Shown here: positions 24,977-34,611 of the stretch, in pieces
Layout: each line of letters starts with the position of its first letter
Position numbering within the stretch: the stretch's first letter is position 1
From: Streptomyces sp. DH-12
GTDB lineage: Bacteria > Actinomycetota > Actinomycetes > Streptomycetales > Streptomycetaceae
Direction: 5' to 3'
Assembly (NCBI RefSeq): GCF_002899455.1
Contig: NZ_PPFB01000001.1
Coordinates: 2,324,501-2,388,500 of the forward strand
Length of the DNA: 64,000 bases
The notes under the pieces: generated by a model
Seen by the model: the letters and a program-made list of their open reading frames with translations, nothing else
Told to the model about the DNA's origin: nothing
The model's database searches: none
Program-made: the position numbers and the translations under genes

Positions 24977-25996
24977 TCAGCCCAGAACAGCGATTTCCGC
25001 GCCGTCGAACTCCACGCCGGTCACGTCCCCGACGTCCGGGGCGTCCCGGAGCGCGCAGGCCGCCTCCAACGCCGGCGCCCCCTCCGGCTGGAGGCGCACG
25101 GCGACATGGGTGCCGCGGAAGGTGCGCGCGGTCACCGTGCAGCGCAGCCCCGCCCCGGCCGGGACCAGCCGGACCCCGGCGGGCCGGACCAGCAGCGGCC
25201 GCGTGCCCTCGGGAGCGCCCTGCGGCACCGGCACCTTGCCCCAGGGAGTGACGGCGACGCCGTCGGCCACGGCGGCCTCGACGACGTTCTCGAAGCCGAG
25301 GAAGCGGGCCACGAAGGCGTCGGCGGGCCGCTGCCATACCTCGAGAGGCGTGCCGGACTGGGCGATCCGTCCGTCGCGCATCACCACCACCCGGTCGGCC
25401 AGCGCGAACGCCTCGCCCTGGTCGTGCGTCACCGCCAGCACGGTGGTGCCCAGCCGTCCGAACAGCTCGCGCAGTTCGACCACGAGCCGCTCCCTCAGCG
25501 ACCGGTCGAGCTGGCCGAGCGGCTCGTCGAGCATCAGCAGCCGCGGGCTGGGGGCGAGGGCGCGGGCCAGCGCCACCCGCTGCTGCTCACCCCCGGACAG
25601 GGCGGAGACGGCCCGCCCGGACGCGGCGGGCAGCCCGACCAGCTCCAGCAACTCGCCCACGCGCCGCGTCTGCTCGGCGCGCGGCACGCCGTGCATGCGC
25701 AGGCCGAAGGCCACGTTGCCGCCCACGTCCCGCTGCGGGAACAGCTGGTGGTCCTGGAACATCAGTCCGACGCCGCGCCGGTGCGCGGGCACGCCCGACT
25801 GGTCCCGTCCGTCGAGCAGGACCCGCCCGGCGTCCAGGGGCCGCAGTCCGGCGACCGCGCGCAGCAGCGTGGACTTGCCGCTGCCGCTGGGACCGAGCAC
25901 GCACACGATCTCGTGCTCGGCGACGTCGAGGTCGACGGCGTCCAGCGCGGCCCGCCCGCCGAAGCGGACGGTCGCGGCCTCGAGGCTGAGCAGCAT
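24977..25996 (-). CDS. thiQ: Thiamine ABC transporter ATP-binding protein, ThiQ-like
   Basis: A 339-aa ATPase with Walker A GPSGSGKSTLL, signature LSGGEQQRVALARA, Walker B LLMLDEPLGQLD and a C-terminal TOBE-like domain (about 240-339). It drives the membrane component encoded immediately upstream. ATG 25996 abuts the permease stop TAG, so translation is coupled. Substrate is assigned from the thiamine-pyrophosphate riboswitch controlling the operon, as well as the resemblance of the binding protein to TbpA. Confidence 0.88.
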   Translation of the reverse strand: MLLSLEAATVRFGGRAALDAVDLDVAEHEIVCVLGPSGSGKSTLLRAVAGLRPLDAGRVLLDGRDQSGVPAHRRGVGLMFQDHQLFPQRDVGGNVAFGLRMHGVPRAEQTRRVGELLELVGLPAASGRAVSALSGGEQQRVALARALAPSPRLLMLDEPLGQLDRSLRERLVVELRELFGRLGTTVLAVTHDQGEAFALADRVVVMRDGRIAQSGTPLEVWQRPADAFVARFLGFENVVEAAVADGVAVTPWGKVPVPQGAPEGTRPLLVRPAGVRLVPAGAGLRCTVTARTFRGTHVAVRLQPEGAPALEAACALRDAPDVGDVTGVEFDGAEIAVLG

Positions 25997-27652
25997 CTAG
26001 AACTCCCCGGTCCGGTCGGTCCGCAGCCGCTCCAGCACCAGCAGCGCCACCGCGCACACCACCATCAGAATCGTCGACAGGGCCATCGCCTGCCCGTAGT
26101 TGAGGTCCCCGGGCCGTCCCAGCAGCCGCGCCACGGCCACCGGCAGGGTGGGGTTGTCCGGCCGCGCGATGAACACCGTCGCCCCGAACTCCCCCAGCGA
26201 CACCGCGAAGGCGAACCCGGCGGCGATCAGCAGCGCCCGCCGCACCAGCGGCAGGTCCACCTCCCGCCACGCCCGCCACGGCGACGCCCCGAGCACCGCC
26301 GCCGCCTCCCGCAGCCGCACGTCGACGGCCCGCAGCACCGGCAGCATGGTCCGTACGACGAAGGGGACGCCGACCAGTGCCTGCGCGAGCGGCACCAGGA
26401 TCCAGGAGGCGCGCAGGTCCAGCGGCGGTTCGTCGAGGGCGATGAGGAAGCCGAAGCCGACGGTCACCGCGGACACGCCGAGCGGCAGCATCAGCAGGGC
26501 GTCGAAGCCGCGCACCAGCCGGCCCGCGTCCCGCCGGGTCAGGGCGACGGCGGCGAGACCGCCGACCACCACGGCGATCACGGTGGCGGCGACGGCGTAG
26601 CGCAGGGAGTTGCCGATCGCCTCGATCGGGGCGACCAGGAAGACGCCCCCGTCCGCCTCGGTCAGCGCCCGGTAGTAGGCGAGGCCGGCGCTGCCGAAGG
26701 AGCGCTGGACCAGAACGGCGAGCGGCAGCAGGAGCAGCACGGCGACCGTGGCGACAACCCCGCCGAGCAGCGCCCACTGTCCGGCGCCGCGCGGGCGGCG
26801 GGCGGTCACCGAGGCGTCGACCAGCCGCAGCGCGGTCTCGCGGCGCCGCACGGTCCAGGCGTGCAGGGCGAGGATCGCGCCGACGGCGAGGAACTGGATC
26901 GTCGTGAGGACGGCGGCCGTGGACAGGTCGAAGAGGTCGGCGGTCTGCCGGTAGATCTCCACCTCCAGGGTGGAGAAGGCGGGACCGCCGAGGATCTGCA
27001 CCACGCCGAAGGAGGTGAAGGTGAAGAGGAAGACCATCAGCGCGGCGGCGGCCACCGCGGGGGCGAGCGCCGGGAGGGTGACCGTGCGCCAGGCGGTGAG
27101 ACGGGAGGCGCCGAGCATCCGCGCGGCCTCCTCCTGACGCGGGTCGAGCTGTGCCCACAGTCCGCCCACGGTGCGGACGACCACGGCGTAGTTGAAGAAG
27201 ACGTGGGCGAGGAGGATCGCCCAGACCGTGGTGTCGAGGCGCACGCCCCACAGCTCGTCCAGCAGTCCGCCCCGCCCGACGAGCGCCATGAACGCCGTGC
27301 CGACGACGACCGTCGGCAGCACGAACGGCACGGTGATCACCGCCCGCAGCACCTGTCTGCCGGGGAAGTCGAAACGGGCCAGGACGTAGGCGCCGGGCAG
27401 GGCGATCACCAGGGTGAGGACCGTGGAGACGAGCGCCTGCCAGGTGGTGAACCACAGCACCTGGCGGATGTCGGACTGGGCCAGCACGTCCGCGATCCGT
27501 CCGGGCTGCCAGCCGCCGTCGGCCTTCAGTCCCCGGGCGACGATCGCGGCGACCGGGTAGGCGAAGAAGACCGCGAAGAACGCGGCCGGCACGGCCATCA
27601 GGCCGAGCCGGGCCGCGTTCCGGCGCCACCGTCCGGGCCGGCGCGGGGTCAC
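25997..27652 (-). CDS. thiP: Thiamine ABC transporter permease, ThiP-like (fused two-domain)
   Basis: A 551-aa permease built from two binding-protein-dependent transport domains in tandem, about 11-12 membrane spans. Both EAA-like loops are visible (EEAARMLGASRLTAWRTVTLP and REAAAVLGASPWRAWREVDLP). The length and duplication match ThiP. GTG 27652 overlaps the binding-protein stop by four bases (GTGA). Middle gene of the importer operon. Confidence 0.9.
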   Translation of the reverse strand: MTPRRPGRWRRNAARLGLMAVPAAFFAVFFAYPVAAIVARGLKADGGWQPGRIADVLAQSDIRQVLWFTTWQALVSTVLTLVIALPGAYVLARFDFPGRQVLRAVITVPFVLPTVVVGTAFMALVGRGGLLDELWGVRLDTTVWAILLAHVFFNYAVVVRTVGGLWAQLDPRQEEAARMLGASRLTAWRTVTLPALAPAVAAAALMVFLFTFTSFGVVQILGGPAFSTLEVEIYRQTADLFDLSTAAVLTTIQFLAVGAILALHAWTVRRRETALRLVDASVTARRPRGAGQWALLGGVVATVAVLLLLPLAVLVQRSFGSAGLAYYRALTEADGGVFLVAPIEAIGNSLRYAVAATVIAVVVGGLAAVALTRRDAGRLVRGFDALLMLPLGVSAVTVGFGFLIALDEPPLDLRASWILVPLAQALVGVPFVVRTMLPVLRAVDVRLREAAAVLGASPWRAWREVDLPLVRRALLIAAGFAFAVSLGEFGATVFIARPDNPTLPVAVARLLGRPGDLNYGQAMALSTILMVVCAVALLVLERLRTDRTGEF

Positions 27653-28740
27653 TTCAGTACGAGCGAGGTCCACGACTTGACCCACTGGTCACGGTTCTCG
27701 GCGATCTTCGCCGGGTCCATGGTCCGCGGCTCCTTCGCCTGCGGCCCGAACTTCACGAACTCCTCGGGCACCTGGGCGCCCTCGCGCACCGGGTACACGA
27801 ACATGTTGAGCGGCATGTCGTCCTGGAACGTCTTGCTGACCAGGAAGTCCAGCAGCGCCTTGCCGCCCTCGGGGTTCTCGGCGTTGCTCAGCAGTCCCGC
27901 GTACTCGACCTGCCGGAAGCAGGTGCCCTCGGCGACGCCGGTGGGGGCGGTGTCGGGCCGCGGGTCGGCGTAGATCACCTCGGCGGGCGGCGAGAAGGCG
28001 TACGACACGACGAGCGGCCGGTCCGCCTTGGCCTGCTTGCCGCCGGCCGAGCCGGAGAACTCCTCGTTGTAGGCATGCTCCCAGCCGTCGACCACCTTGA
28101 CGCCGTTGGCCTTGAGCTTCTTCCAGTAGTCCTCCCAGCCTCCCCCGTCGCCGTACTCGGCGACGGTGCCGAGCAGGAAACCGAGGCCGGGCGAGGAAGT
28201 GGCGGCGTTCTCGACGACGAGGAGGTCCTTGTAGGCGGGATCGACCAGGTCGTCGAAGGTCTTCGGCGGGGTCAGCTTCTTCTTCTCGAACCACGCCTTG
28301 TCGTAGTTGACACAGACGTCACCGGTGTCGACCGGGGTGACCCGGTGCTTGTCCTCGTCGGCCCGGTACTCGGGCAGGATCAGGTCGGAGCCCTTGGCCT
28401 CGTAGGGCTGGAAGAGGCCGTTGTCGAGGGCGCGGGACAGCAGGGTGTTGTCGACGCCGAAGAAGACGTCCCCCTGGGGGTTGTCCTTGGTCAGGATCGC
28501 CTTGTTCACGGCCTGCCCCGCGTCGCCGTCCTCGAGGACCTTGAGCTTGAAGCCCGACCGCTTCTCGAAGGCGGCGACGACGTCCTCGGACACGGCCCAC
28601 GAGTTGTGGCTGACGAGGGTCACGGTCTTGGAGCCCTCGCCGCTGCCGCTGCTGCCGTCCGCGCCGGACGACCCGCAGGCGGACAGCGTGACGAGCCCCA
28701 GACCGACCGCCAGGGCCGTGACCTTCTTGGTGATGTCCAC
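27649..28740 (-). CDS. thiB: Thiamine-binding lipoprotein, ThiB/TbpA-like
   Basis: A 363-aa extracellular binding protein. N-terminal lipobox LSAC with Cys22 is followed by Ser/Gly-rich linker, then TVTLVSHNSWAVSEDVVAAFEKRSGFKLKVLEDGDAGQAVNKAIL, typical of the TbpA family. It would capture thiamine and hand it to ThiP. Start is GTG 28740 with GGAGGG just upstream. First gene of the operon and preceded by a TPP riboswitch. Confidence 0.92.
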   Translation of the reverse strand: MDITKKVTALAVGLGLVTLSACGSSGADGSSGSGEGSKTVTLVSHNSWAVSEDVVAAFEKRSGFKLKVLEDGDAGQAVNKAILTKDNPQGDVFFGVDNTLLSRALDNGLFQPYEAKGSDLILPEYRADEDKHRVTPVDTGDVCVNYDKAWFEKKKLTPPKTFDDLVDPAYKDLLVVENAATSSPGLGFLLGTVAEYGDGGGWEDYWKKLKANGVKVVDGWEHAYNEEFSGSAGGKQAKADRPLVVSYAFSPPAEVIYADPRPDTAPTGVAEGTCFRQVEYAGLLSNAENPEGGKALLDFLVSKTFQDDMPLNMFVYPVREGAQVPEEFVKFGPQAKEPRTMDPAKIAENRDQWVKSWTSLVLK

Positions 28741-28774
28741 TTGATCCCTCCTGGAGTGACCAGGAAGAGACGCG

Positions 28775-28813
28775 GCCCTGCCCGGGACCCCTGGGCGGAG
28801 TCCCGGGCAGGGC
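28775..28813 (-). terminator. Riboswitch expression-platform hairpin before thiB
   Basis: A perfect 14-bp GC-rich stem (28775-28788 with 28800-28813, 11-base loop) lies between the TPP aptamer and the thiB start. Its arm at 28803-28812 (CCCUGCCCGG in the transcript) can instead pair along ten bases, with two G-U pairs, with the aptamer 3' strand CUGGGUAGGG at 28840-28849. The two foldings exclude each other, as expected for a terminator/antiterminator switch. No T tract follows. Confidence 0.65.
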
Positions 28814-28832
28814 GCAACAGCTCGAGTGATGA

Positions 28833-28920
28833 CCGATCTCCCTACCCAGAATGACCTGGGCCAGGTTCGGAGGGTCTGCGGCCGGTGCCGCACTCTCAGC
28901 GCTGTGGCGCTCCCCTGTCG
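28833..28920 (-). ncRNA. TPP riboswitch aptamer (THI element)
   Basis: On the minus strand the transcript contains the conserved elements in order: GGGGAGC, CUGAGA (28894-28899), ACCCU, GAACCUG and GGGUAGGGA. These make up the two sensor arms of the thiamine pyrophosphate riboswitch. It ends about 90 bases upstream of thiB, and binding TPP is expected to switch off the thiBPQ operon. This is the best evidence for the transported substrate. Confidence 0.95.
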
Positions 28921-28926
28921 GAATAT

Positions 28927-28948
28927 GAAGGTGTGCTGAAGGTGTGCT
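28927..28948 (-). repeat. 11-base tandem direct repeat upstream of TPP riboswitch
   Basis: GAAGGTGTGCT occurs twice in immediate succession (28927-28937, 28938-28948). It sits near where transcription of the thi operon should start. It may be a binding site or chance; nothing else is known about it. Confidence 0.5.
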
Positions 28949-28990
28949 TATTCGGATGTTGCCTGTTCAGATGTACTGACCGGGGTCACC

Positions 28991-30097
28991 TTACCGTTCG
29001 GTCGCGGCGAGCTGACCGCACGCCCCGTCGATCTCCTGTCCACGGGTGTCCCGGATCGTGACCGGCACACCGTGCGCGGCGATCGCCTCGACGAACGCCT
29101 TCTCGTCCTCGGGCCGCGACGCGGTCCACTGGGAGCCGGGCGTCGGGTTGAGCGGGATGAGGTTGACGTGCACGGGGCGCCCCTTGAGCAGCCGCCCCAG
29201 CCGGTCACCGCGCCACGCCTGGTCGTTGATGTCCCGGATCAGCGCGTACTCGATGGACAGGCGCCGCCCGGACTTCGCCGCGTACTCGAACCCGGCGTCG
29301 AGCACCTCGCGCACCTTCCACCGGGTGTTCACGGGGACGAGGGTGTCGCGCAGCTCGTCGTCGGGGGCGTGCAGCGAGATGGCGAGCCGGCACTTGAAGC
29401 CCTCGTCGGAGAACCGGTGGATGGCCGGCACGAGGCCCACCGTCGACACGGTGATCCCGCGCTGCGACAGGCCGAGCCCGTCGGGCTCGGGGTCGGTGAG
29501 CCGGCGGATGGCGCCGACGACCCGCTTGTAGTTGGCGAGGGGCTCGCCCATGCCCATGAACACGATGTTGCTGAGCCGCGCGGGCCCGCCGGGCACCTCG
29601 CCGTCGCGGAGCGCCCGCATCCCGTCCACGATCTGGTGCACGATCTCGGCGGTGGACAGGTTCCGGTCCAGCCCGGCCTGCCCGGTGGCGCAGAACGGGC
29701 AGTTCATGCCGCACCCGGCCTGCGAGCTGATGCACATGGTGACCCGGTCCGGGTACCGCATCAGCACCGACTCGACGAGCGTCCCGTCGAACAGCTTCCA
29801 CAGCGTCTTGCGGGTCGTCCCCTGGTCGGTCGACAGGTGCCGCACGACGCTCATCAGCTCGGGAAGCAGCGCTTCCCGCAGCTTCCCGCGCGAACCGGCG
29901 GGGATGTCGGTCCACTGCTCCGGATCGTGCGCGTACCGCGCGAAGTAGTGCTGCGAGAGCTGCTTGGCACGGAACGGCTTCTCACCGACCGCGACGACCG
30001 CCTCCTTGCGCTCGGCAGGCGTGAGATCGGCAAGATGCCGCGGCGGCTTCTTGGCTCCGCGCGGCGCTACGAATGTGAGTTCTCCGGGCTTAGGCAT
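28991..30097 (-). CDS. rlmN: Dual-specificity RNA methyltransferase RlmN
   Basis: A 368-aa radical SAM enzyme methylating C2 of A2503 in 23S rRNA and A37 in some tRNAs. The iron-sulfur cluster cysteines are Cys129, Cys133 and Cys136 ([13 protein letters not shown]), and a C-terminal Cys in IDGACGQL corresponds to the methyl-carrying cysteine of the family. ATG 30097. Length and motifs are complete. Upstream lies a decayed acetyltransferase gene in the same orientation. Confidence 0.95.
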   Translation of the reverse strand: MPKPGELTFVAPRGAKKPPRHLADLTPAERKEAVVAVGEKPFRAKQLSQHYFARYAHDPEQWTDIPAGSRGKLREALLPELMSVVRHLSTDQGTTRKTLWKLFDGTLVESVLMRYPDRVTMCISSQAGCGMNCPFCATGQAGLDRNLSTAEIVHQIVDGMRALRDGEVPGGPARLSNIVFMGMGEPLANYKRVVGAIRRLTDPEPDGLGLSQRGITVSTVGLVPAIHRFSDEGFKCRLAISLHAPDDELRDTLVPVNTRWKVREVLDAGFEYAAKSGRRLSIEYALIRDINDQAWRGDRLGRLLKGRPVHVNLIPLNPTPGSQWTASRPEDEKAFVEAIAAHGVPVTIRDTRGQEIDGACGQLAATER

Positions 30098-30169
30098 GGC
30101 AGTACCAGTGTCGCAGATCCAGACGGGTGACCCCCGGGCGTCGGCTGCCGTACCGGTCGGTGGTGCTCG

Positions 30170-30697
30170 TCACCGGTCGCGGCTCGGCAGCCCCGGGCGG
30201 ATCGTGGCCGGTGCCGCCCCTCCGTCCTCGCCGAGCCGAACACTCGACTGAGCTCCGATCTCCCGGAACCCGAGCGAGCGGGCGACCCGTCGGGACGATG
30301 CCCGTCGGGCTCTCCACTGCGGCATGAGGCCCGCGCCGAGAGCGTGCGCGACCGCCGCAGAGGCCCCCGTCTTCGCCGGTCCGCGTCCGCGATGCTCCGG
30401 CGCCGTCAGGACGGACGGATGCGCCGTCCTTCTCGGCCAGGCCTGATGTGCCGCCGCGACCTCGTCCGTCGGCACCGTGGTGATCCCCGCTCCGTCCAGG
30501 ACCACGATCCCGCACCACGAGGGCGGACACTGCGTCGACGCCGGCGAGACGACCACGCCGGCGGCGGATCGTCCGAACTCCACGGGTGCACCGGCCAGGT
30601 CCTGCCACAGCGCACGAGCACGTTCCACCAGCGGATCCAGCGTCGTGCCCGGGGATTGTGCCACCCGAAGATCACGCGGAGGAACCGCTGCTTCCAC
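30170..30697 (-). pseudogene. Decayed GNAT acetyltransferase, probable internal deletion
   Basis: The 175-aa frame ends with a GNAT core: LTAPEHRGRG (acetyl-CoA loop), then AVAHALGAG, PQWRAR and ASRRVARSLGFREIGAQSSVRL, typical of Streptomyces acetyltransferases that run to about 230-260 aa. The N-terminal part (ALWQDLAGAPVEF... VVVSPASTQCPPSWCGIVVL) also looks like such a protein. The two parts are joined directly at TTVPTDEVAAAHQ/AWPRRTAH, without the roughly 60-100 residues that should separate them. The conserved Leu after HRGRG is Pro. A GTG at 30697 lacks a good ribosome site. A real short protein cannot be excluded. Confidence 0.55.
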
Positions 30698-30816
30698 CTG
30701 TGGCCGCAGGCAGCGCGTGGCCCGTGCCGGGCGCCTGCGCGAAGCGTGCGCCGCGGATCACCTGGAGCCCGGGCACGTCGGCCAGGCCGCGCTCCTGGAG
30801 AGCGGCGGCACGCGTC

Positions 30817-30845
30817 GGCCCCCGTCCTCCGGGAGGACGGGGGCC
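30817..30845 (-). terminator. Terminator of the frr-cdsA operon
   Basis: A perfect GC-rich inverted repeat of up to 14 bp (30817-30830 with 30832-30845; the central pairs form the loop) starts 23 bases downstream of the cdsA stop. Confidence 0.8.
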
Positions 30846-30868
30846 GTGCGGCGGCAGGAGGACGGACC

Positions 30869-31993
30869 TCAGCCCGTGCCCACGAAGATCGCCAGCAGCA
30901 GCCACACCACCGGCGCCGTCGGGAGGAGGGAGTCCAGGCGGTCCATGATGCCGCCGTGGCCGGGCAGCAGCGTGCCCATGTCCTTGATGCCGAGATCCCG
31001 CTTGATCATGGACTCGCCGAGGTCGCCCAGCGTGGCGCTGACGGCGACCGCGAGGCCGAGGAGCAGGCCCTGCCACCACATGCCGTCGTCGATCAGGAAC
31101 TGCATGCACAGCGCGCCCGCCGCCATCGAGAAGGCGACCGCTCCCAGCAGGCCCTCGCGGGTCTTGCCGGGGCTGATCCGCGGGGCGAGCTTGCGCCTGC
31201 CGAAGCGCCAGCCGACCGCGTACGCGCCGGTGTCGCTGACCACGGTGAGCACCAGGAACGTCAGCACGCGCCACGGACCGTCCTCGGCCTTCAGCAGCAT
31301 CGCGACGAACGTCGCCAGGAACGGCACGTAGAAGGCGGCGAAGACGCCCGCGGTGACGTCCTTGAGGTAGCCCTCCGGCGGTGCCGTCATGCGCCAGACC
31401 AGCACCGCCAGCGTGGTGAGCGCCATGGCGATCCACGCGCCCTCCGCGCCCCGCGCGTACCCGGCGACGACCATGGCCGCGCCGCCCAGCGCCAGCGGGA
31501 CGAGGGGCGCCTTGATGCCCTTGCGTTCGTCCAGCCGCGTGGTCAGCTCCCACAGGCCCACCACGACGGCGACGGCGATCACCCCGACGAAGGCGGCCTT
31601 GACGACGAACAGCGACGCGACGATCACCGCGCCGAGTCCGACGCCGACGCCTATCGCGGCACCGAGATCCCGCCCCGCGTTCTTCTTCTGCGGTGCAGGC
31701 GCCGGCTGCGGGGCGTGGGGCATGGGCTCCGGATTCTGCGGCACCTCCCCCGGCAGGGGGCGGGCCCGCGTGGGCTCGTCTCGGAACAGGGGGCCGCTCA
31801 GCCGAGCGACCCCCCGGTCCGCATCCTGGTCTCCGCCGTGTTCGGGTACGTCAGGCACGATGGGCATGGGGCGCGTCTGCTGTGCGCTGTGCGCATCGTA
31901 CGCGGGACCCGCCGGGACAGCTCCCCGGCCGGGTCCGTGGTCGGACGGCCCCCAGTACCCGGTCTGCGGCGTCCCCCAGGAAGAGTCGTTCAT
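30869..31993 (-). CDS. cdsA: Phosphatidate cytidylyltransferase CdsA
   Basis: A 374-aa membrane enzyme making CDP-diacylglycerol from CTP and phosphatidate for phospholipid synthesis. Residues 1-110 are a Pro-rich cytoplasmic extension; the rest has about eight membrane spans and ends with the family signature SATLGDLGESMIKRD...KDMGTLLPGHGGIMDRLDS. ATG 31993 shares one base with the frr stop codon, so the two are coupled. A terminator follows. Confidence 0.95.
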   Translation of the reverse strand: MNDSSWGTPQTGYWGPSDHGPGRGAVPAGPAYDAHSAQQTRPMPIVPDVPEHGGDQDADRGVARLSGPLFRDEPTRARPLPGEVPQNPEPMPHAPQPAPAPQKKNAGRDLGAAIGVGVGLGAVIVASLFVVKAAFVGVIAVAVVVGLWELTTRLDERKGIKAPLVPLALGGAAMVVAGYARGAEGAWIAMALTTLAVLVWRMTAPPEGYLKDVTAGVFAAFYVPFLATFVAMLLKAEDGPWRVLTFLVLTVVSDTGAYAVGWRFGRRKLAPRISPGKTREGLLGAVAFSMAAGALCMQFLIDDGMWWQGLLLGLAVAVSATLGDLGESMIKRDLGIKDMGTLLPGHGGIMDRLDSLLPTAPVVWLLLAIFVGTG

Positions 31994-32550
31994 CAGACCT
32001 CGAGCAGCTCCGCTTCCTTGTGCTTCAGGAGCTCGTCCACCTGGGCGACGTACTTCGCCGTGGTGTCGTCGAGCTCCTTCTCCGCACGGCGGCCCTCGTC
32101 CTCGCCGACCTCGCCGTCCTTGATCAGCTTGTCGATGGCCTCCTTGGCCTTGCGGCGGACGGAGCGGATCGAGATCTTCGCGTCCTCGCCCTTGCCCTTG
32201 GCGACCTTGATGTACTCGCGCCGGCGCTCCTCGGTCAGCTCGGGGAACACCACCCGGATGATGTTGCCGTCGTTGCTCGGGTTGACGCCCAGGTCGGAGT
32301 CACGGATCGCCTGCTCGATGTTGCGCAGCGCGCTCTTGTCGAACGGGGTCACCACGGCCATGCGCGGCTCGGGCACGGAGAAAGAGGCCAGCTGGTTGAT
32401 CGGCGTCGGCGCGCCGTAGTAGTCGGCCACGATCTTGTTGAACATCGCCGGGTGCGCACGGCCGGTGCGGATCGCGGCGAAGTCCTCCTTGGCGACCACG
32501 ACGGCCTTCTCCATCTTCTCCTCGGCCTCGAGGAGGGTCTCTTCGATCAC
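31993..32550 (-). CDS. frr: Ribosome recycling factor
   Basis: A 185-aa factor that splits post-termination ribosomes with EF-G. Sequence shows the expected long helices and [29 protein letters not shown]. Two GTG codons are adjacent (32553 and 32550). The AGGAG site ends only about three bases before the first and six before the second, so the second (32550) is preferred; it also gives the usual 185-aa length. The gene overlaps cdsA by one base. Confidence 0.95.
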   Translation of the reverse strand: MIEETLLEAEEKMEKAVVVAKEDFAAIRTGRAHPAMFNKIVADYYGAPTPINQLASFSVPEPRMAVVTPFDKSALRNIEQAIRDSDLGVNPSNDGNIIRVVFPELTEERRREYIKVAKGKGEDAKISIRSVRRKAKEAIDKLIKDGEVGEDEGRRAEKELDDTTAKYVAQVDELLKHKEAELLEV

Positions 32551-32670
32551 CACTTGCTCCTGCGTGTCTTGAGTAGGCCCGGCTGCGGTCCACGGTCGGG
32601 GCGGCGGCCGGCTGCGTCGCGTCTTCTTCCTGCACGGTTCACGACCGGCAGGACATTGTCCATCCCCCGG

Positions 32671-33447
<777 letters not shown>

Positions 33448-33470
33448 TCACGTGTTGCACATACGAAGAA

Positions 33471-33516
33471 GGCCATTGCCGGTGGGGCGTGGTTCGCATC
33501 CCATGCGGCAATGGCC
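33471..33516 (-). terminator. tsf-pyrH intergenic hairpin
   Basis: A 10-bp perfect stem GGCCATTGCC/GGCAATGGCC (33471-33480 with 33507-33516) and 26-base loop lies between tsf and pyrH, with TTCTTCG after it in transcript order. A terminator or processing site is plausible, which would reduce read-through from the rpsB-tsf unit. Confidence 0.6.
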
Positions 33517-33620
33517 TCCTCGTCAGATCTGCTGTCGCCCGGCACGCGCGCGTGCGTGGACGCGTGTCCGAACGACTGCTGTCGACCCTATCGGGGTCGC
33601 GCGCCCGTCGCGGTGCGGAC

Positions 33621-34457
33621 TCAGATGCCGACCTTGATGCGCGTGAAGCGCTTCAGGGTGACACCGGCCTCGTCCAGGACCTTCTGGACGGACTTCTTGT
33701 TGTCCAGCGCGTAGGGCTGGCCGAGCAGCGTGGCGTCCTTGAAGAAGCCGTTGAGGCGACCCTCGACGATCTTCGGCAGGGCGGCCTCGGGCTTGCCCTC
33801 GGCGCGGGTGGTCTCCTCGGCGACGCGGCGCTCGGACTCGACGACCTCGGCCGGGACGTCGTCCTTGGAGAGGTACTTCGGCGCGAAGGCGGCGATGTGC
33901 TGGGCGACGCCCTTGGCGATCTCGGCGTTGGGCTTGTCCAGCTCGACGAGCACACCGATCTGCGGGGGCAGGTCGGGCATCGTGCGGTGCATGTACGCCG
34001 CCACGTAGCCGCCGGCGAACTGCGCGAAGCGGTCCAGGACGATCTTCTCGCCCAGGTTGGCGTTGGCCTCGTCCACGAACGCCTGGACGGTCTTGCCGGC
34101 CTCGATCTCGGAGGCGAGCAGGGCCTCGATGTCGGCCGGAGAGGTCTTGGCGACGTGCTCGGCGATGGCGGCGGCCACGGCCTGGAACTTCTCGCCCTTG
34201 GCGACGAAGTCCGTCTCGCACTTCAGCTCGACGAGGACACCGGAGGAGTTGTCGTCGGCGATGATCGAGACCACGGCGCCGTTCTCGGCGGAGCGGCCCT
34301 CGCGCTTGGCGACGCCCTTCTGGCCCTTGATGCGGAGCGCCTCGACGGCCTTGTCGACGTTGCCGTCGGCCTCGTCCAGCGCCTTCTTGCAGTCCATCAT
34401 GCCGGCGCCGGTGAGCTCCCGGAGCTTCTTGACGTCGGCGGCGGTGTAGTTCGCCAT
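33621..34457 (-). CDS. tsf: Translation elongation factor Ts
   Basis: A 278-aa guanine-nucleotide exchange factor for EF-Tu. N-terminal UBA-like domain ([24 protein letters not shown]), then the TDFV motif ([12 protein letters not shown]) that opens the nucleotide site, and the paired core subdomains. ATG 34457. Follows rpsB in the usual rpsB-tsf order with a hairpin between. Confidence 0.97.
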   Translation of the reverse strand: MANYTAADVKKLRELTGAGMMDCKKALDEADGNVDKAVEALRIKGQKGVAKREGRSAENGAVVSIIADDNSSGVLVELKCETDFVAKGEKFQAVAAAIAEHVAKTSPADIEALLASEIEAGKTVQAFVDEANANLGEKIVLDRFAQFAGGYVAAYMHRTMPDLPPQIGVLVELDKPNAEIAKGVAQHIAAFAPKYLSKDDVPAEVVESERRVAEETTRAEGKPEAALPKIVEGRLNGFFKDATLLGQPYALDNKKSVQKVLDEAGVTLKRFTRIKVGI

Positions 34458-34556
34458 GAGTCTGTGAATCTTTCTCGAAGTCTGGAGGTTCGAAGATCGG
34501 CGGGGCGGGACCGCCGCACGGACAGGTCCCGGGCCACCGCCGGTCTACGGGTGAAC

Positions 34557-34589
34557 GGCGGGAGCGGACGTCATGTCACCGCTCCCGCC
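34557..34589 (-). terminator. rpsB-tsf intergenic hairpin (attenuator-like)
   Basis: A perfect 11-bp stem GGCGGGAGCGG/CCGCTCCCGCC (34557-34567 with 34579-34589, 11-base loop) starts 22 bases after the rpsB stop. It likely attenuates tsf relative to rpsB. No T tract. Confidence 0.7.
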
Positions 34590-34611
34590 GTCATCGGCTC
34601 TGACGGAGGGG

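Noticed and set aside
25106..27973. 955-codon plus-strand reading frame antisense to the thi operon
   Set aside because: Composition is His/Arg/Gln/Gly repeats without domains; the opposite strand encodes ThiQ, ThiP and ThiB with intact motifs.
30672..30816. Short frame upstream of the decayed acetyltransferase reading VPGLQVIRGARFAQ as a separate gene
   Set aside because: It is part of a longer frame antisense in phase to cdsA with no start or family match; it may be residue of the degraded gene but cannot be supported.
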